This document shows, piece by piece, positions 32,685 to 41,098 of a stretch of DNA of 64,000 nucleotides. The notes below the pieces were generated by a model. That model saw only the letters and a list, made by a program, of their open reading frames with translations. It searched no databases and was not told where the DNA came from. A program made the position numbers and the translations under genes. The first letter of the stretch is position 1, and each line of letters opens with the position of its first letter. The stretch lies in assembly GCF_015500095.1 (NCBI RefSeq), contig NZ_CP062983.1:5022001-5086000 (forward strand), written 5' to 3'. The stretch is from Phototrophicus methaneseepsis (GTDB lineage: Bacteria; Chloroflexota; Anaerolineae; Aggregatilineales; Phototrophicaceae).

Positions 32685-34229
32685 ATGGGACAATATGGAC
32701 GTGTGAGTGGCGGACGCCGTCGAGGCAACGCCGCCTGGCAATGGTTAATTATCGGTTTCTTCCCCGGTTTGCTCTGTGGCGGCGTGGTCATATTCGCCCT
32801 GGCGTTGACTGGCGTATTACAAGGCCTGACTGCTGGGCCGACCCCAACACCGCCCCCGCCACAAGAAGTCGTGCTGGTCGTGACGGCGACGCAAGACCCG
32901 AATATGCCGACGAATACACCCTTCGTCATCACATCAACGGCAGAACCCACGACGGAAGTTGAAGATGCCGTCATGGTACAGGCTAGCCCCACACCACAGA
33001 CCGTCGAAGAAACGGGCGGCGAAACAGGTGGTGAAACAGCCACAGACACCACCGCCAACAGCACACCGGATACAAACGATACGGGTGCTCAGGTAGATAC
33101 TTCTATCCTGACGCCACAAAATACGGCACCGACTGCTGCCGCAGCAGAAACACCTATCTCAACAGGTGTGGTTGTGCCACCAGAGCTGGCAAATATCATC
33201 AGCGATACGCGCCGCATCGAAGGAGGCACCTTCACGCTCGGCACAGAGCGGACAGAAGTGGTTACAGCGGCTGAACAATGCCTGACCCGCGATGGCGGCC
33301 AGTGCGACCCTTCCATGGGCGAAGATTCCTATCCGCCTGTTCAGGTCCAGATCAGCACCTTTGACATGGAAGCAACCGAAGTGACCTTCTCGCAGTATGT
33401 CGCCTTCCTGAACTACCTGCGCAGCCAGGGCAGCGATCATCTCGATGGCTGTGGCGGCTTCATCTGCATCCAAACGTTGAACGAACGCCCACAGGACAGC
33501 GGTGGTGTGATCGTCTTCGACGGAGCGACCTACGAAGTCCCCACCACGTTGAATGATTTCCCAGTCTATGCTGTGTCATGGTATGGCGCAAAGGCCTATT
33601 GTGAGACAATTGGCCGCCGCCTGCCGACAGAAGCTGAATGGGAATATGCGGCCAGCGGCCCCAGCAACTTCATCTATCCGTGGGGCAACGACTTCAACTC
33701 AGCATACATGAAGACGCGCATCCCAACAGATGGGCCGCAGGGTCCTGTCGCTGTCGGCACTTACGCCAATGTCGGCACAGCGAATAACCTGTTCGACATG
33801 GCTGGTAACGTCGAAGAATGGGTCTCGGATTGGTATCAGGCTGATTACTACGTGCAGCTTGCCAACCAGGGCACCACACCTGTAGATCCACAGGGCCCCC
33901 CAACAGGCGTGCAGAAGGTGCTGCGTGGTGGTAGCTGGAACGCAATGCCATTCTTCTCCCGGACAGCACATCGCCGTTCGTATAACCCGCTGCCCGTTGA
34001 TGACAACGACGCCGCTTTCCCGCGCTCGATTGGCTTCCGCTGTGCAGCAGATGTCAGCAATACAACCCCAAGCGGCGCAGTAGACCCGGCGTCGCTGGGC
34101 GTGGATGTCCAAACAGATACGACCGTCACCGATACGCCAGTTGATGCCGCGCCGACCCTGCCCTCCGCCCCTGAGGAAGAGAGCAGCAGCGAGGAGACTA
34201 ATTCCGGCAGTACATCGCAACGCGGTTAG
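32685..34229 (+). CDS. Membrane-anchored FGE-sulfatase (SUMF1)-domain protein
   Basis: 514 residues. A basic N-terminus and one membrane segment (about 20-45) precede a Thr/Pro/Glu-rich linker to residue 165. A FGE-sulfatase domain (about 170-475) follows: MEATEVTFSQYVAFLNYL, SWYGAKAYCETIGRRLPTEAEWEYAA, MAGNVEEWVSDWY, LRGGSW and IGFRCAAD are the family landmarks. The cysteine pair of true formylglycine-generating enzymes near RGGSW is absent, so sulfatase activation is unlikely. The family also serves as lectin-like or other enzyme domains. An AGGAG site precedes the ATG. A C-terminal acidic/Ser tail follows. A strong terminator lies after it. Confidence 0.9.
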   Translation: MGQYGRVSGGRRRGNAAWQWLIIGFFPGLLCGGVVIFALALTGVLQGLTAGPTPTPPPPQEVVLVVTATQDPNMPTNTPFVITSTAEPTTEVEDAVMVQASPTPQTVEETGGETGGETATDTTANSTPDTNDTGAQVDTSILTPQNTAPTAAAAETPISTGVVVPPELANIISDTRRIEGGTFTLGTERTEVVTAAEQCLTRDGGQCDPSMGEDSYPPVQVQISTFDMEATEVTFSQYVAFLNYLRSQGSDHLDGCGGFICIQTLNERPQDSGGVIVFDGATYEVPTTLNDFPVYAVSWYGAKAYCETIGRRLPTEAEWEYAASGPSNFIYPWGNDFNSAYMKTRIPTDGPQGPVAVGTYANVGTANNLFDMAGNVEEWVSDWYQADYYVQLANQGTTPVDPQGPPTGVQKVLRGGSWNAMPFFSRTAHRRSYNPLPVDDNDAAFPRSIGFRCAADVSNTTPSGAVDPASLGVDVQTDTTVTDTPVDAAPTLPSAPEEESSSEETNSGSTSQRG

Positions 34230-34257
34230 CACACCTGCGGGATAATCCCTGATGAAC

Positions 34258-34292
34258 AAAAAAGCGAGCACCTGTGATGGTGCTCGCTTTTT
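34258..34292. terminator. Bidirectional rho-independent terminator
   Basis: AAAAAGCGAGCACC and GGTGCTCGCTTTTT form a 14-bp perfect stem with loop TGTGAT. It lies between the converging FGE-like and ArsR-type genes. Confidence 0.9.
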
Positions 34293-34321
34293 GATTACTC
34301 GATGTGAGCCTGAAAGCTTAT

Positions 34322-35005
34322 TTACTCATCCGCAGTGGGATCTGTGTGCGACTGTTTTTCTGTACGCGGTCGGCGGCTGCTCGGAAAGCCAACATACATG
34401 TATTTATAGTAGCCAACCTCTGTCGCAGCTTGTTCTTCGGAAAGTTGCTCATATTCATCGACGAGCTTCTTCATGCGGTCCAGGAAGGCCACAGCCTGAT
34501 CCTGCGTGAGATGCAGCCGACCACTATACATGCGCAACTGCTTATACGCTGGCGCATCTTCCGTAGGAGCAACCAAGCCGCTGGCGAGGCTCTCTTGCAA
34601 ATTCACGCGGATGTCATCAAAGAACGTGTTGAGCGTAAAAGTCAGGCCTTCGCTGCCGCCGCTCGTCCCTGGGGAGAGCAAATGCGCCGCCACCTGCAAA
34701 CGACGCGCCGCCACCTGATAGTGCTTTTCGATAATGCCTGAGACGATACGCGTTTCAACAACGACGATGAGGCCGTGCTTCTGCAACTGGGTGATGTGAT
34801 AGTAAAGCTTGGTCGGCGGCAAATCGAGTGCTTCCGCGACTTGCTTCACCGTACAGGGGTCTTCCATCAATTCCAGGATATGCAGCCGTAGTGGGTCCGC
34901 CAGCACTTTGAGCGTATCAAGATCATCAACGATATGTTCTTCAGCAGGCGTAAAATCCAGCTGCCCTGGGACATCAAGCGGATTTTGAGAGTTTGGGTCA
35001 GTCAT
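34322..35005 (-). CDS. ArsR-type winged-helix transcriptional regulator
   Basis: 227 residues. The N-terminal winged helix reads LKVLADPLRLHILELMEDPCTVKQVAEALDLPPTKLYYHITQLQKHGLI (about 32-80), a clear HTH_20/ArsR match. The LYYHITQL wording is typical of regulators that sense membrane or protein ligands rather than metals. The C-terminal 130 residues form a separate domain with no recognised family. No metal-binding cysteine pair is seen. A 25-bp imperfect inverted repeat lies 32 bases before the start and could be an autoregulatory site. Confidence 0.9.
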   Translation of the reverse strand: MTDPNSQNPLDVPGQLDFTPAEEHIVDDLDTLKVLADPLRLHILELMEDPCTVKQVAEALDLPPTKLYYHITQLQKHGLIVVVETRIVSGIIEKHYQVAARRLQVAAHLLSPGTSGGSEGLTFTLNTFFDDIRVNLQESLASGLVAPTEDAPAYKQLRMYSGRLHLTQDQAVAFLDRMKKLVDEYEQLSEEQAATEVGYYKYMYVGFPSSRRPRTEKQSHTDPTADE

Positions 35006-35037
35006 AGACTAGATTCTACTCAGGAGACATTGTCAGA

Positions 35038-35062
35038 TTTCGCTGTCAAATGTTCAACGAAA
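35038..35062. promoter_or_regulatory. Candidate operator of the ArsR-type regulator
   Basis: TTTCGCTG and CAACGAAA are imperfect inverted repeats separated by 9 bases, centred about 45 bases before the regulator start. Pairing matches at 7 of 8 positions. Confidence 0.35.
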
Positions 35063-35143
35063 GTTAAATGTATTATATCGGGCCAGGGGTCCCCTGTCGA
35101 ATGGTCTATACAGGTGAGGCAGCTGGCCCAATCGTCGTTATGG

Positions 35144-36088
35144 CTAATCCAGGGTCAGAGATTTGATGAAAGCTTTAAACGGCTCCTGCAATTCCGGGTG
35201 CTGCAGGGCAAACTCGACAATCGTCTTGAGATATTCGAGCTTATCACCGGTATCATAATAGCGCGCATTCTTGATCTCAGCCGCTAGAATGCGGTGCCCA
35301 TCTTGCATCATCAGCTTGAGCGCATCGTTATAATATAGTTCGCCGCCCTCTGGCATATTTGCCTGCGCTTTATCGAGATACTCGAAGATCTCCGGCACGA
35401 GGATGAAGCCAGAAACAGTCGCCAGGTCACTGGGAGCCGTATCTTTACCGGGTTTCTCGATAATGGCATCCACATCAATCAGACCATCCCAGATTTCCTT
35501 GCCACCTGCAAAGCCATAACGGCTGTAATCGTCATCTGTCTTGGCTTTGATGCCGGCTAGTACAGAACAGCCATATTTGTTGTAGACATCCAGCAATTGC
35601 CGAAAGCGGCTCGGCTCAGCAGCGATGAAGTCATCGCTCCAGGTATAGATAAAGGGTTCGTCGCCGATGATATGCCGCACATTCAACAGCGGTGTACCAT
35701 TCCCGTAAGGGCCTTTCTGGCGCACATAGACGAAGTTCGCCAAATCCGCGATTTGCTCAACAATATCCAGCAGCGGCTTTTTACGCTCCCCGCCCATCTG
35801 CAAATTTTCAACCAGCTCGCGGCTGGGGCTGTCGAAGTGGTCTTCAATCGTGCGCTTGTGATAGCCCGTGACGATGATGATATCGGTGATGCCAACGGAG
35901 ACCAGTTCTTCCACAACGATCTGAATCACAGGTTTATCTACAATAGGCAGCATCTCTTTGGGCATGGCCTTCGTCTGGGGCAAAAAGCGCGTCCCAAAGC
36001 CCGCCGCGGGAATAACAGCCTTCGTGATTTTCTTATAATTAGGACTCGCTGAAAACACGGTTCCTGGAATCGTCTCAAATTCTGGCAT
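35144..36088 (-). CDS. galU: UTP-glucose-1-phosphate uridylyltransferase
   Basis: Makes UDP-glucose from UTP and glucose-1-phosphate for envelope polysaccharides and glycolipids; cytoplasmic, 314 residues. The nucleotide-binding signature KAVIPAAGFGTRFLPQTKAMPKEMLPIVDKP is complete near residues 22-53, and the catalytic DD-type region FIYTWSDDFIA appears near 150. An ATG with a GGAG site fits the family N-terminus after a short extension. Single gene, downstream of the TIR-DarT-like operon with about 170 bases between. Confidence 0.95.
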   Translation of the reverse strand: MPEFETIPGTVFSASPNYKKITKAVIPAAGFGTRFLPQTKAMPKEMLPIVDKPVIQIVVEELVSVGITDIIIVTGYHKRTIEDHFDSPSRELVENLQMGGERKKPLLDIVEQIADLANFVYVRQKGPYGNGTPLLNVRHIIGDEPFIYTWSDDFIAAEPSRFRQLLDVYNKYGCSVLAGIKAKTDDDYSRYGFAGGKEIWDGLIDVDAIIEKPGKDTAPSDLATVSGFILVPEIFEYLDKAQANMPEGGELYYNDALKLMMQDGHRILAAEIKNARYYDTGDKLEYLKTIVEFALQHPELQEPFKAFIKSLTLD

Positions 36089-36265
36089 GGCGGATCTCCA
36101 TGTAAATTAACTCTCTGTAAATGGACTAAAAGGTGCGCTTAGACGCTCAATCCAGAGCACAGATACACGTGCTAAAGGCGAGCCATATCAACAGGCCCCA
36201 ACCTACAAAACACATCTGTCTGCATCATCTATGATGCCACAATATAGCTTACAGATCATGTCCTC

Positions 36266-37675
36266 TTATACGAGGACGATGGACTTACCGGTATAGCGTC
36301 CGGCATAAGCTTGCTCGCCATTGATGAGCACTTGCATCTTATAAGGTGATTTTTCTGTTGGGAAGGATACACGCAGGTCGCGCACCGCCGTAAAATCATC
36401 TTGCTGCCAACGATATTTCTGCCCGTCTTCCGTTTCCGCGACGACTTGCAGCACAAACGGGCCGCGGTCTTCTTCGCGTTGGGGCAAATTAAAGCGAATC
36501 CAGACGCCGCCCGCCTCGCAAATTGCGCGGTCAATGAAGAGACGCTTGTTATTAAACAGATGATAATCCGAGCGACGTGTGATCTTCTCCCGCCAGCGCT
36601 GCCAGGTTTTGGCATCCAACAGGCGGTGCAACGTCTCATATTCACCTTGTGAGCGCATCCAGATGAGCTGCAAAGCTTCCAAGCCGATCTTCTCTGGCAG
36701 TAGCACCTGAGCCTCTCTCAGGCGCAGAATTTCGTCTTTTTCATCGGCAGTGAACCAGCCATCATGGTAAATGCGATCAAACGGTAACTCTTTAAAGTAG
36801 GATGCCGTCTTATAGGTCTTGCCCGTCTGCGCCGGGTTGCCATTGCTAAAGCGCGATTCCGTATGCAACAGCACCGCTTCCATATCAAACAGCAGATAGG
36901 CCATGATGCCGTTATGCGCCCCCCGCTTATTCACGGGACCAAAGCCCTCCGCAAAGAAGGCTTCCGGCGTCCGTGGGCGGAAGTAAAAGCGCACATAGCG
37001 CGACCAGCGCCCTTTGGCCTTGCCTGTAAAGGCCGGGGCGCGTAGCTCGCCTTGCTTCAACGTTTCGACAAGCGTCGGCATATCGAGGTAGGTAAAGACA
37101 AAATAAGGCCACCATGCCCTTGCGCCTAACCAATCTTCAGCCCGCAAATCGCGCAGCACTTTACGAAAAGCTGCGGCATCACGCTTTTCATCTGCGTTGC
37201 GGTTATCAATCGAAACCCCGTTTGATTTATAAGGCGTGGGGGATGTTGATGTATCTTCACGCGGGTTAAAGGCAGTGCCGGAGGTCATATCGCTGACCAG
37301 ATCACGGAAGAGCGCATCATAACGCACGGAATCCGTAAAATCGAGATAGTTCAGATGCTCCAACGTCAGGGGGATTTCACTATCAGCCTGCAAGCGCAGC
37401 GGAATAATCCGTTTGCCCTTGCGGATAGCCCGTAGTTGCTCTGCACGGCACCACTGCGATTCATAAGAGGCATGGCTCATCAAGGCCAGGGCCACATCAC
37501 AGTGCTCAATCGCGTTTTCGATCTGCTGCGCCCAATTCACGCCACCGGGGATTTCATTGGTATCCAGCCACACACTGTGGCCCAGGCGCTGTAAATCATC
37601 ACGCAACCGCATCGCCAGTTCGCGTCCATCACGGCGACCATAGGAGATGAAGATGTTCATTGTTGTGGGTGGCAT
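36266..37675 (-). CDS. TIR domain fused to DarT-like ADP-ribosyltransferase domain
   Basis: 469 residues. The TIR domain (about 6-130) has NIFISYGRRDGRELA, HSVWLDTNEIPGG and SYESQWCRAEQ, with the NADase-type Glu79. From about 185 to 355 the sequence resembles DarT (DUF4433): YLDMPTLVETLKQGELRAP, the FYFRPRTPEAFF strand near 230, then a helix LREAQVLLPEKIG at 319-331. In DarT that helix carries the catalytic Glu (AEVLV); here the aligned residue is Gln323, and the first NAD-contact His near 194 is not seen. About 100 more residues form an unrecognised beta-rich end. It lies 24 bases after the macrodomain gene. TIR assignment is firm; the DarT part is a motif match by eye. Confidence 0.72.
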   Translation of the reverse strand: MPPTTMNIFISYGRRDGRELAMRLRDDLQRLGHSVWLDTNEIPGGVNWAQQIENAIEHCDVALALMSHASYESQWCRAEQLRAIRKGKRIIPLRLQADSEIPLTLEHLNYLDFTDSVRYDALFRDLVSDMTSGTAFNPREDTSTSPTPYKSNGVSIDNRNADEKRDAAAFRKVLRDLRAEDWLGARAWWPYFVFTYLDMPTLVETLKQGELRAPAFTGKAKGRWSRYVRFYFRPRTPEAFFAEGFGPVNKRGAHNGIMAYLLFDMEAVLLHTESRFSNGNPAQTGKTYKTASYFKELPFDRIYHDGWFTADEKDEILRLREAQVLLPEKIGLEALQLIWMRSQGEYETLHRLLDAKTWQRWREKITRRSDYHLFNNKRLFIDRAICEAGGVWIRFNLPQREEDRGPFVLQVVAETEDGQKYRWQQDDFTAVRDLRVSFPTEKSPYKMQVLINGEQAYAGRYTGKSIVLV

Positions 37676-37699
37676 GTAGGGTTACTCCTATAGATCATC

Positions 37700-39391
37700 C
37701 TACGATGTGGTCGTTGCTGGTTTGTCTGGTGTAGATTCATCCGACACAGATTCATCCGACGCGGGCTTGTCAGCTTCAGGCTTGTCAGATATGTCTAAAG
37801 ACGGTTTCTCAGATAAGGATTTGTCGGGTGCTGCGTTAATCTTAGCATTGTCGTTATCAGATGCAGTGGGGTTATCAGGCGTAGCAGCATCGGATACACG
37901 CTTATCACCGTCAGCCTTATCTAACGTTGATTTATCCAGCGCGGGTTTAATCTCCGCTGACTTATTGGACGTTGCATTATCCGGGGCGGGCTTATTAGAC
38001 ACAGCATCCACCGACTTAGCATTGTCGTTATCAGATGCAGTAGGTTTGTGAGGCGTAGCAGCATCGAATACACGCTTATCACCATCAGACTTATCTAACG
38101 TTGATTGATCCAGCGCGGGTTTAATCTCTGCTGGCTTATCCGGTGCTGATTTATCCGATGCAGCATCCACCGACTTAGCATTGTCGTTATCAGACGCAGT
38201 GGATTTGTCAGGCGTAGCAGCATCAGATACACGCTTGTCGCCATCAACCTTATCTAATGTCGATTTATCCAGCGCGGGTTTAATCTCCGCTGGCTTATCG
38301 GACACAGCGCTATCCGGGGTTGGCTTCGCTTGCACAGGTTTATCTGGCGCTGGTTGATCTGTGGTCAGGTTGCCAGTAATCGGTTTAGTAGGTGCAGCAC
38401 TTTCTGATGCTGGTTTTTCTGATGTTGGCTTCGCCGGCGCAGGTTTCTGCTGGGGTTTATCTTCTACAAGCTGGGCAGCGACTTCGCGCACACGATCCTG
38501 AGAAGCCAGAGGCGGCACAAAATGCAGACCATTGACGGGTTCGCTGTAACGTTGTGCCAACTGAACAGGCCGCACCACATCCACCAGTGCCAGGATCGGC
38601 ACCAGATAAGGCCCATAAACATCCAGGCCAGCTGGGAAATTCTGCGGCAGTACGTACCCCGCCCGCTTCACATAATCCCACAAATCGCGCAGGGCGACCT
38701 CCGGCAAGAAAATAGGCTTATCGTGTGCCGGGATAATACGCAGGCTGGCGCGCCCCTGGGCAGATTCCGCTTTCAGACGGAAGGATTTACGATCACGACG
38801 ATCTGTATGAGAGGTATCCAACACCAGATTATCGTCAATACGTGACGTGAGTTGCTGCCAAAAAGTATGAAATGAAACATCTGCGTGGGCACTGTTCAAC
38901 CAGTTGCGAATGCCGCGTATATTGCGGTTTGGCTGGTCTGTATCGCCATTCTTCGGCGGCATATGGATGAAGACCATAATCGGCAGAGGGCGTAGGTACG
39001 ATTCCATCAATGGGCGGACATCAGCATGCCAATCCAGGCCCTCCTGGTCATACCCCAACGCCGGGAAGGACACCAACGTCATATCATAAGCAGCATAAAT
39101 GGCAGCAAACTTTTGCAAACCCGCTTCGATATTCTCCGTCGTGATGGAAGCGCGAAAGTGTCCTTTGACGGGGAAGTTCAACACCCAGCGGTGGGTCGCC
39201 CGGTATAACATCAACTGTCCCGTTTCGAAGCGATCCGTCTGGCATAGTTCTTGATAGGCCAGGAACATCTTCGGGAAGAAGCGCTTAAAATCCTTGGCTA
39301 ACCATGCGCCCATGGTACCAACCGTGTTAACCGGGTTGACCAGAACGCGCGCAGGGCTGTAAAACATCTCGTCAAAGACATAGGTAATCAT
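37700..39391 (-). CDS. DarG-like macrodomain protein with repetitive Lys/Asp/Pro tail
   Basis: 563 residues. The first 145 form an ADP-ribose-binding macrodomain of DarG/ALC1 type: LVNPVNTVGTMGAWLAKDFKRFFP, WVLNFPVKGHFRASITTENIEAGL with Lys76 (the DarG catalytic-type lysine) and FPALGYDQEGLDW. Residues 150-310 form a second domain with no known match, in place of DarG's usual C-terminal domain. From 315 on, a hydrophilic tail contains three copies of a 53-58-residue repeat. It is immediately upstream of the TIR-DarT-like gene, as DarG is beside DarT. It may reverse ADP-ribosylation or bind the product (inference). Confidence 0.8.
   Translation of the reverse strand: MITYVFDEMFYSPARVLVNPVNTVGTMGAWLAKDFKRFFPKMFLAYQELCQTDRFETGQLMLYRATHRWVLNFPVKGHFRASITTENIEAGLQKFAAIYAAYDMTLVSFPALGYDQEGLDWHADVRPLMESYLRPLPIMVFIHMPPKNGDTDQPNRNIRGIRNWLNSAHADVSFHTFWQQLTSRIDDNLVLDTSHTDRRDRKSFRLKAESAQGRASLRIIPAHDKPIFLPEVALRDLWDYVKRAGYVLPQNFPAGLDVYGPYLVPILALVDVVRPVQLAQRYSEPVNGLHFVPPLASQDRVREVAAQLVEDKPQQKPAPAKPTSEKPASESAAPTKPITGNLTTDQPAPDKPVQAKPTPDSAVSDKPAEIKPALDKSTLDKVDGDKRVSDAATPDKSTASDNDNAKSVDAASDKSAPDKPAEIKPALDQSTLDKSDGDKRVFDAATPHKPTASDNDNAKSVDAVSNKPAPDNATSNKSAEIKPALDKSTLDKADGDKRVSDAATPDNPTASDNDNAKINAAPDKSLSEKPSLDISDKPEADKPASDESVSDESTPDKPATTTS
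37905..38310 (-). repeat. Three in-gene tandem repeats of 159-174 bp
   Basis: The tail of the macrodomain gene carries three near copies with matching points at 37936, 38110 and 38269, so unit lengths are 174 and 159 bp. They encode AEIKPALDKSTLDK, GDKRVSDAATP and TASDNDNAKS blocks. Frame is kept between units, so copy number can vary without truncation. This explains open antisense frames here. Confidence 0.85.
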
Positions 39392-39564
39392 AGGGACATC
39401 GCTTCCTCAATGGGTGTGCAGAGTGGTGCCAAGCATTGGGCTTGTGTGCTGCACTGTACATATTGTAACAGACATCACAATGAAATCCGCATATCCAGGG
39501 GGCAATTTACGTTTAATTTCACGTCTCGGCTGCTTATGCCTGCTACAACCCACGAAAACCAGTA

Positions 39565-39592
39565 AACAAAAAGGGAAGGCAAAGCCTCCCCT
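39565..39592 (-). terminator. Rho-independent terminator for the membrane-anchored protein gene
   Basis: On the minus strand GGGGAGGC pairs with GCCTTCCC (one G-U pair) around TTT, followed by TTTTTG. It lies about 90 bases after the stop of the gene at 39683-40843. Confidence 0.75.
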
Positions 39593-39682
39593 ATCACGTG
39601 ATTCGATTGTGGCGGATGACGACAATATCATACCGTCGTCATCACAGGCCCTACATAAGCCCTCTTGGCAGCAGGCAGCGAC

Positions 39683-40843
39683 CTATTCGGTGGCAACTTC
39701 TGCTTCAGAAGCGCTTCCAGCTTCGCCAATACCAGCAGGCAGCAGGGTAAAAGTCCCCATAACTTCCGTCAGTTCCGGGTATTCTGTCGCGGCTTCTTCC
39801 GCATTGAGGTCCACATCGGGGCTATCAATCGTCAAATTAGCGACGTGCAACGTGCCAGAGTCTTCGCTGAGCAGCACAACATAGCCGCTTTCCGCAGGGC
39901 CATCGAGTGTCGGCACGCTGTAAGCGACAGCGTAGCCACTTACACCATCGCGCTCCACAGGCGCCACAGAGGCAACTTCTGCACCTGGATAAGCTTGCTC
40001 AACATAGCTTGTTGCTTCATCTTCGCTGGTGACAGCCGCTTCGCTGCTTTCCACGCGCAGGATGGCACCACTTTCACTCTCGATGCTCGCAGGTGCGCCG
40101 GGGGCTGCATCCGTCAGGACCCAGGTCTGCGGGTAGCGGATGATATGGCCCGTCGTGCTGTCGTAATAGCTGCTCCAACTGATCGGCGTATTGGCGAATT
40201 CTTCGTTAAAGTGCAAATCCGCTTTCAAATTTTCCACCAGATAACGCACCTGCTCCGGCGCGTTCGATGGGAAGACCGCACGAGCGACGTAAATCCGTTC
40301 GCCATCCGTCGATGCAAGCTGGCGAGCAATATACTGCTGGCCGCCACTGGCAACGTTGAAGTCCATCACGAGTTCATCATCACGGGTGGTACGGGTCGCT
40401 TCATCCCAGGATGTGTATTCACGCCAGGAAGAATTCAACCAGGCATCATCAAGATAAGCACTGACAGCATCCAGATCGGCAGCGCCATCAGGCGGTTGGA
40501 TCACACGCAGTTCAGCCAGACTGAGTGCCGCGCTGTTGCGTAGCGTAACGACAGCTTCAGTCGAGTTCGTCACGCCCTGGCCCGGGACCCAATCAGACGG
40601 AATCGTGGCTGTAAAGACGCCAGATGGATGGATATAACTTTGATCAAATTGAATCGAACTGACATCAATGGGGGCGGGCACGGTTGCAGTCGGCATCTCT
40701 GTCGGCTGCACGGTATTCTGGCTCTGAGTGACCTGGGATTGTATCAGCGGCAAAATCAGGCTTGCGCCCATTGCAACGACAAGCACGATACCCAGGATTG
40801 CAGTCATCCGGCGCTGATTCGTCCGGTCGCGGTACTGACTCAT
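39683..40843 (-). CDS. Membrane-anchored exported protein, unknown
   Basis: 386 residues from ATG 40843 (GGAG 9 bases upstream). A basic N-terminus and one membrane segment (about 13-36) lead to a Thr/Pro linker, so the body is outside the cytoplasm. The body appears to be two related halves, one with IHPSGVFTATIPSDWV and one with TTGHIIRYPQTWVL, each like the start of a PsbP/DUF1795-type beta-sandwich. No catalytic residues are recognised. Acidic composition and a Glu/Ala tail. It is a single gene with its own terminator. Confidence 0.8.
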   Translation of the reverse strand: MSQYRDRTNQRRMTAILGIVLVVAMGASLILPLIQSQVTQSQNTVQPTEMPTATVPAPIDVSSIQFDQSYIHPSGVFTATIPSDWVPGQGVTNSTEAVVTLRNSAALSLAELRVIQPPDGAADLDAVSAYLDDAWLNSSWREYTSWDEATRTTRDDELVMDFNVASGGQQYIARQLASTDGERIYVARAVFPSNAPEQVRYLVENLKADLHFNEEFANTPISWSSYYDSTTGHIIRYPQTWVLTDAAPGAPASIESESGAILRVESSEAAVTSEDEATSYVEQAYPGAEVASVAPVERDGVSGYAVAYSVPTLDGPAESGYVVLLSEDSGTLHVANLTIDSPDVDLNAEEAATEYPELTEVMGTFTLLPAGIGEAGSASEAEVATE

Positions 40844-41098
40844 GGATGCTTTCTCCAAAGACGTTAAACGTTGTACAAGCACACGGTACCAAAACCATGT
40901 GGTGATACAGGCGTTACAAAACAGACATTGTAAAAAATAAGCGTTTCATTCAAAAACGGCCCCCATCATACCGTATAAGCAAGGTCGTGTTAAGCAAGAT
41001 TTTCGTTTTATGGGCCACTTATGGCCCAGGGGTTGACGTACTGCCGTTTTGCAACCATAATGACCCATAGTGAACTATATAGAGCCTGGGAAGAAATC

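Noticed and set aside
37707-38051. Plus-strand open frame of about 114 codons
   Set aside because: It is the antisense shadow of the tandem repeats in the macrodomain gene; the repeated codons keep it open, and it has no ribosome site.
37905-38310. Tandem repeats as a CRISPR array
   Set aside because: The units are 159-174 bp, coding and in frame, with no unique short spacers.
39665-40543. Long plus-strand frame of 292 codons
   Set aside because: Antisense to the membrane-anchored protein gene, which has the signal anchor, ribosome site and terminator; the plus frame has none.
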